From Clostridia bacterium (GTDB lineage Bacteria; Bacillota; Clostridia; Oscillospirales; CAG-272): a DNA stretch of 64,000 nucleotides. Both the position numbers and the translations under genes were made by a program. Below are positions 18,080 to 27,149 of this stretch, one piece after another. The notes under the pieces were generated by a model, which did no database searches, had not been told where the DNA came from, and was given only the letters and a program-made list of their open reading frames with translations. Position 1 is the first letter of the stretch. Each line of letters opens with the position of its first letter. The DNA lies in contig JAFQVV010000037.1 of the NCBI GenBank assembly GCA_017407835.1, positions 38,835 through 102,834 of the forward strand, in the 5' to 3' direction.

Positions 18080-18808
18080 TTAGATTGTAAGTTTCGGATA
18101 TCTCTCCCGCAGAGCGTCCAGCTCTGCCGCGGTGGGTTCACGGATATCTGCCAGCGGGAAGGGAATGCCCATCTCGCGGTATTTTTCCAGGCAAAGCCGG
18201 CGGAAGGGGAGAAGCTCAATGCGGGTCACGCAGCTGTGCGCTTCACCGATCTTGCACAGGCGGGAAAGGGATGCATCGTTGTCGTTGAGGGTGGGGATAT
18301 AGACGTGGCGCAGCCATGTCTCAATTCCCTTCTCCTGCAGATAGGCGAGGAAGTGGTCGACGTCGTCCATCGGCATCCCCACATAGCGGCGGTAATCGGT
18401 GTCGTTGGTGTACTTGTAGTCAAGCAGAACGAGATTGGTCTCGGCAAGCAGGGTGCGGACGGCATCATCCAGCCGACACCCCGAGGTGTCGAGGGCGGTG
18501 TGGATGCCCTTTTCTCGCAGTCGGCGGAAAAGAGGCAGCAGTGCCTTCGCCTGCATCAGCGGCTCGCCACCCGACACCGTCACCCCCCCCGCGGGACCGA
18601 AATAGGGGCGGCAGCGCTCGATGCGGTGCAGCAGGGTGTCAAGATCGGTGTTGATTCCCCCCGCCGGATCCCACGTGTCGGGATTGTGGCAGCAGGCGCA
18701 CCGCAGGGGGCACCCCTGCAGAAAGATCACCGCCCGCACCCCGGGCCCGTCCACCGTGCCCATGGACTGGAAGGCATGGACACGGAGCGTCAGCTCGGCG
18801 CCGCTCAC
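18080..18808 (-). CDS. pflA: Pyruvate formate-lyase activating enzyme
   Basis: 242 residues. The radical SAM motif CPLRCACC (Cys33, Cys37, Cys40) follows [16 protein letters not shown], the PflA-specific start. [11 protein letters not shown] motif lies at about residues 73-82. The enzyme uses S-adenosylmethionine and a 4Fe-4S cluster to create the glycyl radical on PflB under anaerobic conditions. Its GTG start overlaps the pflB stop (GTGA), indicating translational coupling. Confidence 0.95.
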   Translation of the reverse strand: MSGAELTLRVHAFQSMGTVDGPGVRAVIFLQGCPLRCACCHNPDTWDPAGGINTDLDTLLHRIERCRPYFGPAGGVTVSGGEPLMQAKALLPLFRRLREKGIHTALDTSGCRLDDAVRTLLAETNLVLLDYKYTNDTDYRRYVGMPMDDVDHFLAYLQEKGIETWLRHVYIPTLNDNDASLSRLCKIGEAHSCVTRIELLPFRRLCLEKYREMGIPFPLADIREPTAAELDALRERYPKLTI

Positions 18809-21036
18809 AGCTGTTCGTGGAAGGTACGGGCAATGACTTCACGCTGCTGCTCACGGGAGAGGCGGCAGAAGTTGACGGCATAGCCCGACACGCGAATGGT
18901 CAGATTGGGATAAGCTTCGGGATTTTCGTAGGCCTGGCGCAGCGTTTCGCGGTTGAGGACGTTGACATTGAGGTGGTGGGCATCCTGGGAGAAATAACCG
19001 CCGAGCACCGAGACAAGGTTGCTCACCCGATCCTCCTCGGTTCGGCCGAGGGCTTCGGGGACGATAGAGAAGGTGTTGGAAATGCCGTCCATGGCGTCGG
19101 CATAGAGCAGTTTGGACACCGAGTTGAGGGATGCCACGGCACCGCAGCTCTCCCGATTGTGCATGGGATTTGCACCGGGGGCGAAAGGCTCGCCGGCGCG
19201 GCGTCCGTCAGGGGTCGCCCCCGTCTTCTTGCCGTAGACCACGTTGGAGGTAATGGTCAGCACCGACAGGGTATGTTGTGCGTTCCGATAGGTGGGCGTC
19301 TTTTTCAGTTCCTCGTGAACCAGGTGGATCAGCTCCTGGGCGATGTAGTCGGCACGGTTGTCATCGTTGCCGTATTTGGGGAAGTCGCCCGTGGTCTCAA
19401 AGTCGCAGATCAGACCGTTTTCATCGGTGATGGGGCGAACGCTGGCGTAGCGGATGGCCGAGAGTGAGTCGGTGATGACCGAAAGTCCCGCCACGCCGAA
19501 GGCCATGAGCCGATCTACTTCGGTGTCGTGCAGCGCCATCTGGGTTTTTTCGTAGGCGTATTTGTCGTGCATATAGTGGATGCAATTCATGGTGTTGACG
19601 TAGAGACGGCAGAGCCAGCTGAGGTAGGTTTTGTAACGAACCAGTACCTCGTTGTAGTCCAGCACGCCGCCGGTCATTGGCTCGGTCTGGGGACCGAGAC
19701 GGGTGCCGGTGGTCTGATCCACGCCCCCGTTGAGGGCAATGAGCAGGAGCTTGGCGAGGTTAGTGCGCGCGCCGAAGAACTGCATCTGCTTGCCGACTCG
19801 CATGGCCGAGACGCAGCAGGCGATGGCATAGTCGTCACCGAAGCGGGGACGCATCAGGTCGTCGTTTTCGTACTGGATGGCATCGGTCTCGATGGAGATC
19901 TTGGCGCAGAAGCGCTTGAAGGCCTCGGGGAGATGCTCGCTCCAGAGCACGGTGAGGTTGGGTTCGGGTGCGGGACCGAGTGTTTGCAGGGTGTGGAGCA
20001 TACGGAAAGAGGAGCGGGTGACAAGGGTGTTGTGATTTTCTGCCATACCGCCGACCGCTTCGGTAATCCACATGGGGTCACCGCCGAAGAGCTCGTTGTA
20101 CTCGGGGGTGCGGAGGTGGCGCATCATGCGGAGCTTGAGCACCAGGTCGTCGAAGAGTTCCTGCGCCCCGGCTTCGTCCAAGATCCCTGCGCGGATATCG
20201 CGCTCTACATAGATATCGAAGAAGGTGGAGGTGCGGCCGAAGGACATGGCGGCGCCGTTCTGCTCCTTGTTGGCGGCGAGGTAGCCGAAATAGGTCCACT
20301 GGATGGCTTCCTTTGCCGTGGCAGCGGGGCGGCTGATGTCAAAACCGTAGGAAGCTGCCATTTCCTTGAGGCGGGTGAGGAAGGTGATCTGCTGGAACAG
20401 CTCTTCCGAGAGACGGATGGTATCGGTGTTCATATCCCCCATGGAGAGGTTAAACTTATCGGCTTTTTTTGCTTCGATCAGCGCGTCCACGCCATAAAGA
20501 GCCACACGGCGGTAGTCACCGATGATGCGGCCGCGGCCGTAGGCATCGGGCAGACCGGTGAGCAGGGCACAATGGCGTGCGGCACGCATTTCGGGGGAAT
20601 ATACGCGGAAAACGCCGTCATTGTGGGTGGTGCGGTAGGTGAAGTGCTGCTCCACCTTGTCCGAGAGCTGGTAGCCATAGGCGGCGCAGGCCTCACGGAC
20701 CATGCGGATGCCGCCGAAGGGATGGATGCTGCGCTTGAGGGGGGCGTCGGTCTGCAGGCCGACGATGAGCTCGTTATCCCGGTCCACGTAACCGGGGGCA
20801 TAGTTGCACAGGGAGGACACCGTCTCGGTGTCAATATCCAGCACCCCGCCCTTCTCCCGCTCCCGGCGGAAGAGATCCTGCACCTTTTCCAGCATTGCCG
20901 CTGTGCGCGGGGTGGCGGGGGCGAGGAAACTCTCGTCGCCGCTGTAGGGCGTGGCATTCTGCAGGATGAAGTCGCGGACATTGATCTCCTGCTGCCAGAG
21001 GCCTTCGTTGAATCCGTTCCATTGTGTGAAAGTCAT
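18805..21036 (-). CDS. pflB: Formate C-acetyltransferase (pyruvate formate-lyase)
   Basis: 743 residues, a normal length. The adjacent active-site cysteines are in AIACCVSAM, and the glycyl radical site is RVSGYAV with Gly718 near the C-terminus. It converts pyruvate and CoA to acetyl-CoA and formate, a main step of mixed-acid fermentation, which fits an anaerobic host. The ATG at 21036 has GGAGGA upstream; an in-frame ATG at 21087 lacks a site. Confidence 0.97.
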   Translation of the reverse strand: MTFTQWNGFNEGLWQQEINVRDFILQNATPYSGDESFLAPATPRTAAMLEKVQDLFRREREKGGVLDIDTETVSSLCNYAPGYVDRDNELIVGLQTDAPLKRSIHPFGGIRMVREACAAYGYQLSDKVEQHFTYRTTHNDGVFRVYSPEMRAARHCALLTGLPDAYGRGRIIGDYRRVALYGVDALIEAKKADKFNLSMGDMNTDTIRLSEELFQQITFLTRLKEMAASYGFDISRPAATAKEAIQWTYFGYLAANKEQNGAAMSFGRTSTFFDIYVERDIRAGILDEAGAQELFDDLVLKLRMMRHLRTPEYNELFGGDPMWITEAVGGMAENHNTLVTRSSFRMLHTLQTLGPAPEPNLTVLWSEHLPEAFKRFCAKISIETDAIQYENDDLMRPRFGDDYAIACCVSAMRVGKQMQFFGARTNLAKLLLIALNGGVDQTTGTRLGPQTEPMTGGVLDYNEVLVRYKTYLSWLCRLYVNTMNCIHYMHDKYAYEKTQMALHDTEVDRLMAFGVAGLSVITDSLSAIRYASVRPITDENGLICDFETTGDFPKYGNDDNRADYIAQELIHLVHEELKKTPTYRNAQHTLSVLTITSNVVYGKKTGATPDGRRAGEPFAPGANPMHNRESCGAVASLNSVSKLLYADAMDGISNTFSIVPEALGRTEEDRVSNLVSVLGGYFSQDAHHLNVNVLNRETLRQAYENPEAYPNLTIRVSGYAVNFCRLSREQQREVIARTFHEQL

Positions 21037-21207
21037 GTTTTGTTTCCTCCTTTGGGTTTGATCCTCGGAAAATAGCGTGGAGTGCATAAAAAATAGAGCA
21101 CCCCCGAAAATAGCGGAGCTGCCCAGACGGTCGGCGTTTGTTTACATCTGCAGCGCACTGTGTCAATTCACATTCCGTCAGCACCGCAAACACGATCTTA
21201 TACATAT

Positions 21208-21236
21208 ATTCTACCATATCTCGCCGCGTTTTGCAA
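21208..21236 (-). promoter_or_regulatory. Promoter of pflBA operon
   Basis: TTGCAA, 17 bp, TAGAAT on the minus strand; the leader is about 165 nt. Confidence 0.65.
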
Positions 21237-21256
21237 GGGGATTGGCAAATTTTTTT

Positions 21257-21395
21257 CGGGGTTTTGCCCCGTGCCCCACTTAAGGGGGGTGAAAAAAGCC
21301 CCCTTAAGAAGCCCGCAAAAACGTTCATACAACCCATTTTCGAAAGTTTTTGCGGAGGGGTTCGGGGAGGCGCTTTTTTCAAAAAGCGTCTCCCC
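21257..21395. repeat. Interspersed palindromic repeat, copy 2 (inverted) with extra hairpins
   Basis: The part at 21314-21395 is the inverted counterpart of 17892-17980 (GCAAAAAC/GTTTTTGC arms, then GGGGAGGCGC and GCGTCTCCCC). To its left are two more GC hairpins, CGGGG/CCCCG at 21257-21271 and CTTAAGGGGG/CCCCCTTAAG at 21279-21308. There is no coding potential. The rest of 21396-21536 shows nothing recognisable. Confidence 0.7.
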
Positions 21396-21536
21396 GATTA
21401 GAACAAAGGGCTAAGTACATTCCGGAAATAATCGGCATAGCTCGGCGTCACATGGAAGAAATGTGTCCCGACGGTAAATTTTATGGATTTATTGCTTCAA
21501 TCCATGCTATTTTTTCATCGAATTGTTGGGATAGGG

Positions 21537-21565
21537 TTGATTTTTTTGAAATAATATGATACAAT
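21537..21565 (+). promoter_or_regulatory. Promoter of degV-fakA
   Basis: TTGATT, 17 bp, TACAAT, 58 bp before the start codon. Confidence 0.7.
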
Positions 21566-21623
21566 AGGTTCACTTGTGATGTGTTTTTGGCAAAATACAG
21601 ATATTTCAGGAAGGAACCATATT

Positions 21624-22511
21624 ATGCAAAATTATGTGCTCAGCTGCTGTTCGACGGCAGATCTTTCTCACGAACATTTTCTTTCCCGTGATATTCATTA
21701 TATCTGCTTCCATTATTATATGGACGGGGCGGAGTATACCGACGACCTTGGAAAATCCATGTCTTTCGATGATTTTTACGCAGCCATGCAGAATGGCGTC
21801 GATACAAAAACCTCGCAGGTCAGTGCGGGGGAATATGCTCAATATTTTGAACAGTTTTTGGCTGAGGGCAAGGATATTGTGCACGTGACACTTTCCTCGG
21901 GGCTGTCGGGGACGCATATGTCGGCGCGTGCTGCTGTGGAAATTCTGTCGGAAAAATATCCCGATCGCAAGATATATATTGTTGACTCGCTCGCCGCTTC
22001 CTCGGGCTACGGTCTGCTGATGGATAAGTTGGCGGATCTGCGTGACGCGGGTATGACGGCAGAAGAGCTGGCAGCATGGGCAGAAGAAAACCGCCTGATG
22101 ATGCACCACTGGTTCTTCTCCTCCGATCTGACCTTCTTTGTCAAGGGCGGCCGTGTCTCCAAGACAGCAGGTGCAATCGGTGGTATGCTGGGCATCTGTC
22201 CCCTGCTGAATATGGATTATGAGGGACATCTCATCCCCCGTGAAAAGATTCGTCCCAAGAAGCGTGTCATCAACCGTATTGCCGAGATGATGAAGGAGCA
22301 TGCGCAGGATAGTCTTGCCTATGCGGGCAAGTGTTATATCAGCCATTCGGCCTGCTATGATGATGCCCGTGCAGTGGCCGATTTGGTCGAGGCAGCATTC
22401 CCCAACTTGTGCGGCAAGGTGCTCATTAACAGCATCGGCACAACCATCGGCAGTCACACCGGTCCCGGGACTGTAGCGCTCTTCTTCTGGGGAGATTGCC
22501 GAGAGGACTGA
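21624..22511 (+). CDS. DegV family fatty-acid-binding protein (FakB-like)
   Basis: 295 residues with the DegV fold. The first lobe has SAGEYAQYFEQFL and HVTLSSGLSGTHMSARAA, the lipid-contacting loop; the second lobe carries FVKGGRVSKTAG and the C-terminal GPGTVALFFWG. FakB proteins hold a fatty acid while FakA phosphorylates it. The fakA gene follows after about 60 bp on the same strand, which supports this role. AGGAAGGAA precedes the ATG. Confidence 0.92.
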   Translation: MQNYVLSCCSTADLSHEHFLSRDIHYICFHYYMDGAEYTDDLGKSMSFDDFYAAMQNGVDTKTSQVSAGEYAQYFEQFLAEGKDIVHVTLSSGLSGTHMSARAAVEILSEKYPDRKIYIVDSLAASSGYGLLMDKLADLRDAGMTAEELAAWAEENRLMMHHWFFSSDLTFFVKGGRVSKTAGAIGGMLGICPLLNMDYEGHLIPREKIRPKKRVINRIAEMMKEHAQDSLAYAGKCYISHSACYDDARAVADLVEAAFPNLCGKVLINSIGTTIGSHTGPGTVALFFWGDCRED

Positions 22512-22571
22512 TCTGCGTGTGGGGAATCCGCGCGCTTGATCTATTTCTATCCGAAACAGAAGGGGACGGCT

Positions 22572-24290
22572 ATGAAACAAATGGATATTCTGGACAAACA
22601 GGCAGCTGAAACAGAGGCTGATTATGACCGAGATAAATTTCTTGACGGTGAGATATTTGCCAATATGGTGCGGGGCGGGGCTGCACAGCTGCGTTCAAAT
22701 GCCGATGAAGTAAACAATCTCAATGTTTTCCCGGTTCCCGACGGTGACACGGGGGACAATATGCGTATGACCATCGAGGGGGGCGTTGCTGCGATTGACC
22801 GCGTGCAGACCAACAACTTGGCCGATGTGGCGCAGAAGCTCTCTCAGGGTATGCTGCTGGGGGCACGGGGCAATTCGGGTGTGATTCTCTCGCAGTTTTT
22901 TGCGGGGTTGACGCGGGGCTTTGCCAAGCATCGCCGTGCCGATGCACGGGCGGTGGGTGCCGCCATGGAAGAGGGTGTCAAGCAGGCGTATGCCTCGGTG
23001 ATTACCCCCACTGAGGGAACGATTTTGACGGTGGCCCGCGAGGCAGTGCAGTATGCCGTCTCTCGGATTAACGATAAATCGACGATAATCACGCTTTTCT
23101 CGGATTTGATCAAGGAGATGTATAACTCCCTGCAGCGCACACCCGATCTGCTCGCGGCACTCAAAGAAGCCGGTGTGGTTGACAGCGGCGGCGCGGGATT
23201 GTTCTATATCATGCAGGGCTTTTATAAAATTCTGATCGGCGAGGAGATCGAGGGCAGCAGCCGCATTATACAGCTCCAGCCGCCCGAGGTGGATTTTTCC
23301 TCCTTCGGCCCGGACAGTGAAATGACATACGGTTATTGCACCGAACTTTTGCTGCAGCTTTTGCACAGCAAGACCGATGTGGATGCGTTTGATGTCAATG
23401 TCATCATTGATTATCTCAAGACATTGGGCGATTCGATTGTTGCCTTCAAGACCGACAGCATTGTCAAGCTGCACGTGCACACCATGACACCCGAGAAGGT
23501 GATGGAATTCTGCCGTGCGTATGGGGAATTCCTGTCGGTGAAGATCGAGAACATGAGCGTACAGCACAGCCATACGGTGACGGCAGATCTGCCCGCTATG
23601 CAGGAATCGCCCGCCGCGAAGGAAGTCAAGGACTTCGGCACGGTGGCGGTTGCCTCGGGGGAGGGAATCAAAGCGCTCTTCCACCAGCTCGGCGTTGACG
23701 AAGTGGTGTCGGGCGGACAGACGCAGAACCCCTCGGCGCAGGATTTTCTTGCCGCCTTTGATCGGGTGAATGCGGCGAACATTTTCGTTTTTCCCAATAA
23801 CAGCAACATTATTATGGCGGCCAAGCAGGCGGCACAGCTCTACGATCGCGGAACGGTCCGCGTGATTGAGAGCAAGGATCTCGGTCAGGGGTATGCGGCG
23901 ATTTCTTCGCTGAATTTCACCTCGGGTGATCCCGAGCAGATCGAGGCAACGCTGTGCGAGGCAATGACCATGGTATCAACCGGATTTATTTCAACGGCTG
24001 TCCGAAATGCTGATTTGAGCGGAGTGCACATCGAATGCGGCGATTATATCGGTTTTGTGGGCAAGGAGATGATGGTCTCCTCCACCGATAAGCTTACAGC
24101 CGCAAAGTCCTTGCTTGAGAAGATGGGCATGGAAAATCTGTATTTGATTACCACCTTTGTCGGCCGAGAGACGACGGCAGAGGAGATTGATGCACTGACC
24201 GCGTGGGCGGCCGAATACTACCCCGATGTTGAATTCTACACCGTCGAGGGCGGACAGGACGTGTATCCGTTTATCTTTGTTGCCGAATAA
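22572..24290 (+). CDS. fakA: Fatty acid kinase catalytic subunit FakA (DAK2 domain protein)
   Basis: 572 residues: an N-terminal DhaL/DAK2 ATP-binding domain with NVFPVPDGDTGDNM (Asp57, Asp59 and Asp62 for Mg-ATP) and GARGNSGVILSQ, a middle domain, and a C-terminal EDD/DegV-like domain (about 350-572). It phosphorylates FakB-bound exogenous fatty acids for phospholipid synthesis. AAGGGGA precedes the ATG at 22572. It is transcribed with the FakB-like gene and ends at a strong terminator. Confidence 0.93.
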   Translation: MKQMDILDKQAAETEADYDRDKFLDGEIFANMVRGGAAQLRSNADEVNNLNVFPVPDGDTGDNMRMTIEGGVAAIDRVQTNNLADVAQKLSQGMLLGARGNSGVILSQFFAGLTRGFAKHRRADARAVGAAMEEGVKQAYASVITPTEGTILTVAREAVQYAVSRINDKSTIITLFSDLIKEMYNSLQRTPDLLAALKEAGVVDSGGAGLFYIMQGFYKILIGEEIEGSSRIIQLQPPEVDFSSFGPDSEMTYGYCTELLLQLLHSKTDVDAFDVNVIIDYLKTLGDSIVAFKTDSIVKLHVHTMTPEKVMEFCRAYGEFLSVKIENMSVQHSHTVTADLPAMQESPAAKEVKDFGTVAVASGEGIKALFHQLGVDEVVSGGQTQNPSAQDFLAAFDRVNAANIFVFPNNSNIIMAAKQAAQLYDRGTVRVIESKDLGQGYAAISSLNFTSGDPEQIEATLCEAMTMVSTGFISTAVRNADLSGVHIECGDYIGFVGKEMMVSSTDKLTAAKSLLEKMGMENLYLITTFVGRETTAEEIDALTAWAAEYYPDVEFYTVEGGQDVYPFIFVAE

Positions 24291-24296
24291 CATAAG

Positions 24297-24329
24297 AGAG
24301 GGTACCGCGCAATTTGCGCGGTACCCTCT
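24297..24329. terminator. Bidirectional terminator
   Basis: A perfect 14-bp stem, AGAGGGTACCGCGC with GCGCGGTACCCTCT around AATTT, between convergent genes. Confidence 0.85.
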
Positions 24330-24348
24330 ATCCTGTTTTGTGCAGGGA

Positions 24349-25233
24349 TTATTTCGCCATCGAGAGCAGCTGCTCGCCGAGACTGTGTACAAAGCTGCAC
24401 CATGCGGGACGAAATTCGTTGGGGAAACGGTACGAGCCGATTTCAAACGAAAAGTCGCCGCTGTAGCCGATGTCGGCGAATGCGCGCATGGTATCTGCCC
24501 AGTCGATCGATCCCATGAAGGGGGGGAGATGCGTATCCCCGTCGCGGTTGTTGTCATCAATATGGGTTGCCTTGATCCGGCTGCCTGCCATGCGGATAAA
24601 TTCCCCGACGTGGATGCCGCTGACATGGGCGTGACCTGTATCGACGCACATTCCGACATCGGGATCGTTGATGGTGTCAATCAGCTCAATCAGCTCTTCG
24701 GGATCGCCGCCGCAGTAACGGCGTCGGCGGCCGCCGAAGTCAACCATATTCTCGACCGCGATACCGATGCCGACCTTTTTTGCCGCTTCAATGAAGGGGG
24801 CAAGGTAGCGCAGATTTGCCTCTCTTGCCTTCTTGCGGTTGTAGAGGGGATCGTGGGGCAGGTTGAAGGGGTGCATGACCATCCAATCGGCACCGAGGAT
24901 TTTTGTGACCTCGATGCAGCGGTAGTTTATCGCCCAGACAAACTCTGCTTCGGTGTAATTGGGATCATCCCACTGACCGCCGCCCAGCGTCTGTCCGTGC
25001 GTTTGACGGAAGGTGATGCCGAGACGGTCGGCGATGGCACGGGCGTCTTCCGCCCATTCGCGCCAGTTGTCCGCACTGATCGGACGGTTGCGGGCACCGA
25101 GCGCCCAGAGATTGCCGTCCGCCACGTCAAATCCTGCCGTTTTCAGCGCGGTGAGACTTTCTTCAATGGTATAAAAACGGTTCTGACCGGGTACAGCGTT
25201 CATCAGTCCCGTTGAGGTGGAAAGTGTCATCAT
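24349..25233 (-). CDS. Sugar phosphate isomerase/epimerase (TIM barrel, AP-endonuclease 2 family)
   Basis: 294 residues of the xylose isomerase-like TIM barrel family. Metal-ligand motifs are visible: IGIAVENMVDFGG, VGMCVDTGHAHVSG, IKATHIDDNN and FSFEIGSYRF. The family isomerises or epimerises sugars and inositols; the substrate cannot be told. AAAGGAG lies 15 nt before the first ATG, so translation may begin there or one codon later. It is a single gene with a consensus promoter. Confidence 0.85.
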   Translation of the reverse strand: MMTLSTSTGLMNAVPGQNRFYTIEESLTALKTAGFDVADGNLWALGARNRPISADNWREWAEDARAIADRLGITFRQTHGQTLGGGQWDDPNYTEAEFVWAINYRCIEVTKILGADWMVMHPFNLPHDPLYNRKKAREANLRYLAPFIEAAKKVGIGIAVENMVDFGGRRRRYCGGDPEELIELIDTINDPDVGMCVDTGHAHVSGIHVGEFIRMAGSRIKATHIDDNNRDGDTHLPPFMGSIDWADTMRAFADIGYSGDFSFEIGSYRFPNEFRPAWCSFVHSLGEQLLSMAK

Positions 25234-25294
25234 ATCAAAGCGTGCTCCTTTGGCAAAGAATGCTTTTTTGCCGCCGTAAACGGCAATCGTATTT

Positions 25295-25323
25295 ATTATA
25301 CGTTAAGTTTGAAGGCCTGTCAA
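25295..25323 (-). promoter_or_regulatory. Promoter of isomerase gene
   Basis: Perfect TTGACA, 17 bp, TATAAT on the minus strand. Confidence 0.85.
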
Positions 25324-25457
25324 TGCATGTGCCGAAATCTTTTGGAAAAATCAGAAAAACCGTATGAATTTTTCACACAGCGTCGGCTTTTCGCGGGATA
25401 TTCGATCAGGGCCGAGGACAAAAAACGCAGGAGAGGGGCGTGTTGGTGTGTCTGTGA

Positions 25458-26054
25458 TCATACGGAATCGATCGCTTCGATGGCGGCACAGAGCGCGGTA
25501 CACATTGAAGCCAGCGGCAGAGAAGGCTTCTCTCCCCGCGCCTGTTCGGGCAGATAGGGGATGTGAATAAATCCAACCTGTGTTTCGCTCCCCGCAAAGT
25601 GTGCCGAGAGCGTATAAAAAACATCATTGCAGACAAAGGTGCCGGCGCTGTAGGATGGAGCGGCGGCAATCCCTGCGGCTGAGATGGCTCCCACCATACG
25701 GCGGACGGGCAGGGTGGAGAAGTAAGCGGCGGGACCGCCCGCAATCACGGGGAGATCGAGGGGGCGGTTGCCCGCGTTGTCGGGGATGTTGGCGTGGCGC
25801 AGATTGATGGCCACAAATTCGGGGGTGACAGCCGAACGGCCTGCCGCCTGCCCGACCGAGATAATGACATCGGGGGTCATCGAGCGAGCGGCGGCGATGA
25901 CTTGGGCTGCGGCTTCCCCGAAGGTGACGGGGATGCGCATACGCGTCAGGGCGAAATCGCCCACTCGGTCGGGCAGACGCGAAACGGCTTCCCACGAGGG
26001 ATTGATCTGCTCACCGCCAAAGGGGGTGAAGCCTGTGATGAGAAGTTTTTTCAT
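25458..26054 (-). CDS. pcp: Pyroglutamyl-peptidase I
   Basis: 198 residues of the C15 cysteine peptidase family. The start is MKKLLITGFTPFGGEQINPS. The catalytic triad is visible as Glu79 (TPEFVAIN), Cys142 (GTFVCNDVFY) and His164 (GFIHIPYLP). It removes N-terminal pyroglutamate from peptides in the cytoplasm. It lies 84 bp downstream of the radical SAM gene on the same strand and may share its transcript. Confidence 0.93.
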   Translation of the reverse strand: MKKLLITGFTPFGGEQINPSWEAVSRLPDRVGDFALTRMRIPVTFGEAAAQVIAAARSMTPDVIISVGQAAGRSAVTPEFVAINLRHANIPDNAGNRPLDLPVIAGGPAAYFSTLPVRRMVGAISAAGIAAAPSYSAGTFVCNDVFYTLSAHFAGSETQVGFIHIPYLPEQARGEKPSLPLASMCTALCAAIEAIDSV

Positions 26055-26138
26055 CTCTTGTCCTGCCTTGTTTTTGTATTTTCTTGCATATGTTTTCCTC
26101 CGATGCGCCGGTGCGGATGGGATTTTGGGGGCAGAAGA

Positions 26139-26990
26139 TCAGCGATAATACTGTGCGCGCATGCAGTGCTGACAAAGGGGTTCGGAACAGATGTGTCGGG
26201 TGAAGCTGTCATAAATCGCGCGCGCACGGGGGGAGGACAGAATGTCGGTTAAGGGCTGTTCAAACAGATTGCCCAGGGCAAGAGCGCCGTTTCGGTCAAG
26301 GCAGCAGGGAACAAGGGTGCCGTCGCACAGTACGCCGATCTGATCGCGCAGTGCATAGCAGAAGCCCGTCTCGCCGAAGCAAGTTCCGGTCAAATCGGGC
26401 CAGTCAAATTTCTCCCCCCATTCCAGGAATACGCCATCGCATAGCCGCTCTCCCGAGCGGATCTGTGTCCATTCGGCGGGGAATGCGGTGTGCAGGGCTG
26501 CGAGGATCTGCTCGTTTTTCTCATGAAGCGCACCCTCGGCCCTGCCGTCCAGATTCCAGAGCCGCAGGACGACAATGATGCCGGCTTGGGCAGCCGAGCT
26601 GGCAAAGGCAAGGCAGCTGTCCAGATATTGCGCGAAATTGATCTCGGCTGCATTTGCCTCAAAGGCGTGGAGCGAGATGCTGATCTTGTGGGGAAGGGCG
26701 GCGATGATCGCGTCACCCCGGGAAGAGAGCAGAGTGCCGTTTGTTGTGATGATTGACTTGAGCCCCAGCGATGCGGCAATTTCGATGAAGCGAGGGAGCA
26801 GCGGATGTGCGGTCGGCTCGCCCATCAGATGGTAATACAGATACTCCGCCCACGGCGCGAGCCGTTCTGCAAGCCGTGTAAATTCTCCCTCGTCAAGGCT
26901 GCGGGGTGGTCGGTCGGTTCCGGGGCAGAAGGCGCAGTTGAGGTTACAGCGGTTGGTGATTTCCAGATATGCTTTGCGATGCGTTGCCAT
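26139..26990 (-). CDS. Radical SAM/SPASM domain protein
   Basis: 283 residues. The N-terminal radical SAM motif is CNLNCAFC (Cys15, Cys19, Cys22). A GEPTAHP motif follows, and a C-terminal SPASM-type cluster has CDGTLVPCCLD and CSEPLCQHC. Members modify peptides, mature enzymes or alter small molecules; no precursor peptide gene is seen nearby, so the substrate is unknown. The start has a possible AAAGGAG site. Confidence 0.85.
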   Translation of the reverse strand: MATHRKAYLEITNRCNLNCAFCPGTDRPPRSLDEGEFTRLAERLAPWAEYLYYHLMGEPTAHPLLPRFIEIAASLGLKSIITTNGTLLSSRGDAIIAALPHKISISLHAFEANAAEINFAQYLDSCLAFASSAAQAGIIVVLRLWNLDGRAEGALHEKNEQILAALHTAFPAEWTQIRSGERLCDGVFLEWGEKFDWPDLTGTCFGETGFCYALRDQIGVLCDGTLVPCCLDRNGALALGNLFEQPLTDILSSPRARAIYDSFTRHICSEPLCQHCMRAQYYR

Positions 26991-27039
26991 GATGCTCCTT
27001 TCCCCGCGGGCGGCGGATGATGGTCTGTTTCTGCTTAAA

Positions 27040-27068
27040 ATTATACTACAAAATCACGAAAATGGCAA
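27040..27068 (-). promoter_or_regulatory. Promoter of radical SAM-pcp unit
   Basis: TTGCCA, 17 bp, TATAAT on the minus strand. Confidence 0.7.
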
Positions 27069-27113
27069 CCCCGATGGAGATTGCCGAAAAAACAAAAAAA
27101 TTTGAAAAAAAGA

Positions 27114-27143
27114 GGGACAAACTCGCCTGTAGTATGGTATAAT
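27114..27143 (+). promoter_or_regulatory. Promoter of FAD oxidoreductase (possible leaderless start)
   Basis: GGGACA, 18 bp, TATAAT. The -10 ends only 6 nt before the predicted ATG at 27150, so transcription would begin at or next to the start codon. Confidence 0.5.
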
Positions 27144-27149
27144 AATCAC

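Noticed and set aside
19528..21075. 515-codon plus-strand ORF
   Set aside because: Antisense to pflB, with low-complexity Gly/Glu/Val content expected from a complementary strand.
25234..25457. Search for a gene or RNA between the isomerase gene and pcp
   Set aside because: Only the isomerase promoter at 25295-25323 is supported; remaining ORFs are short and lack sites.
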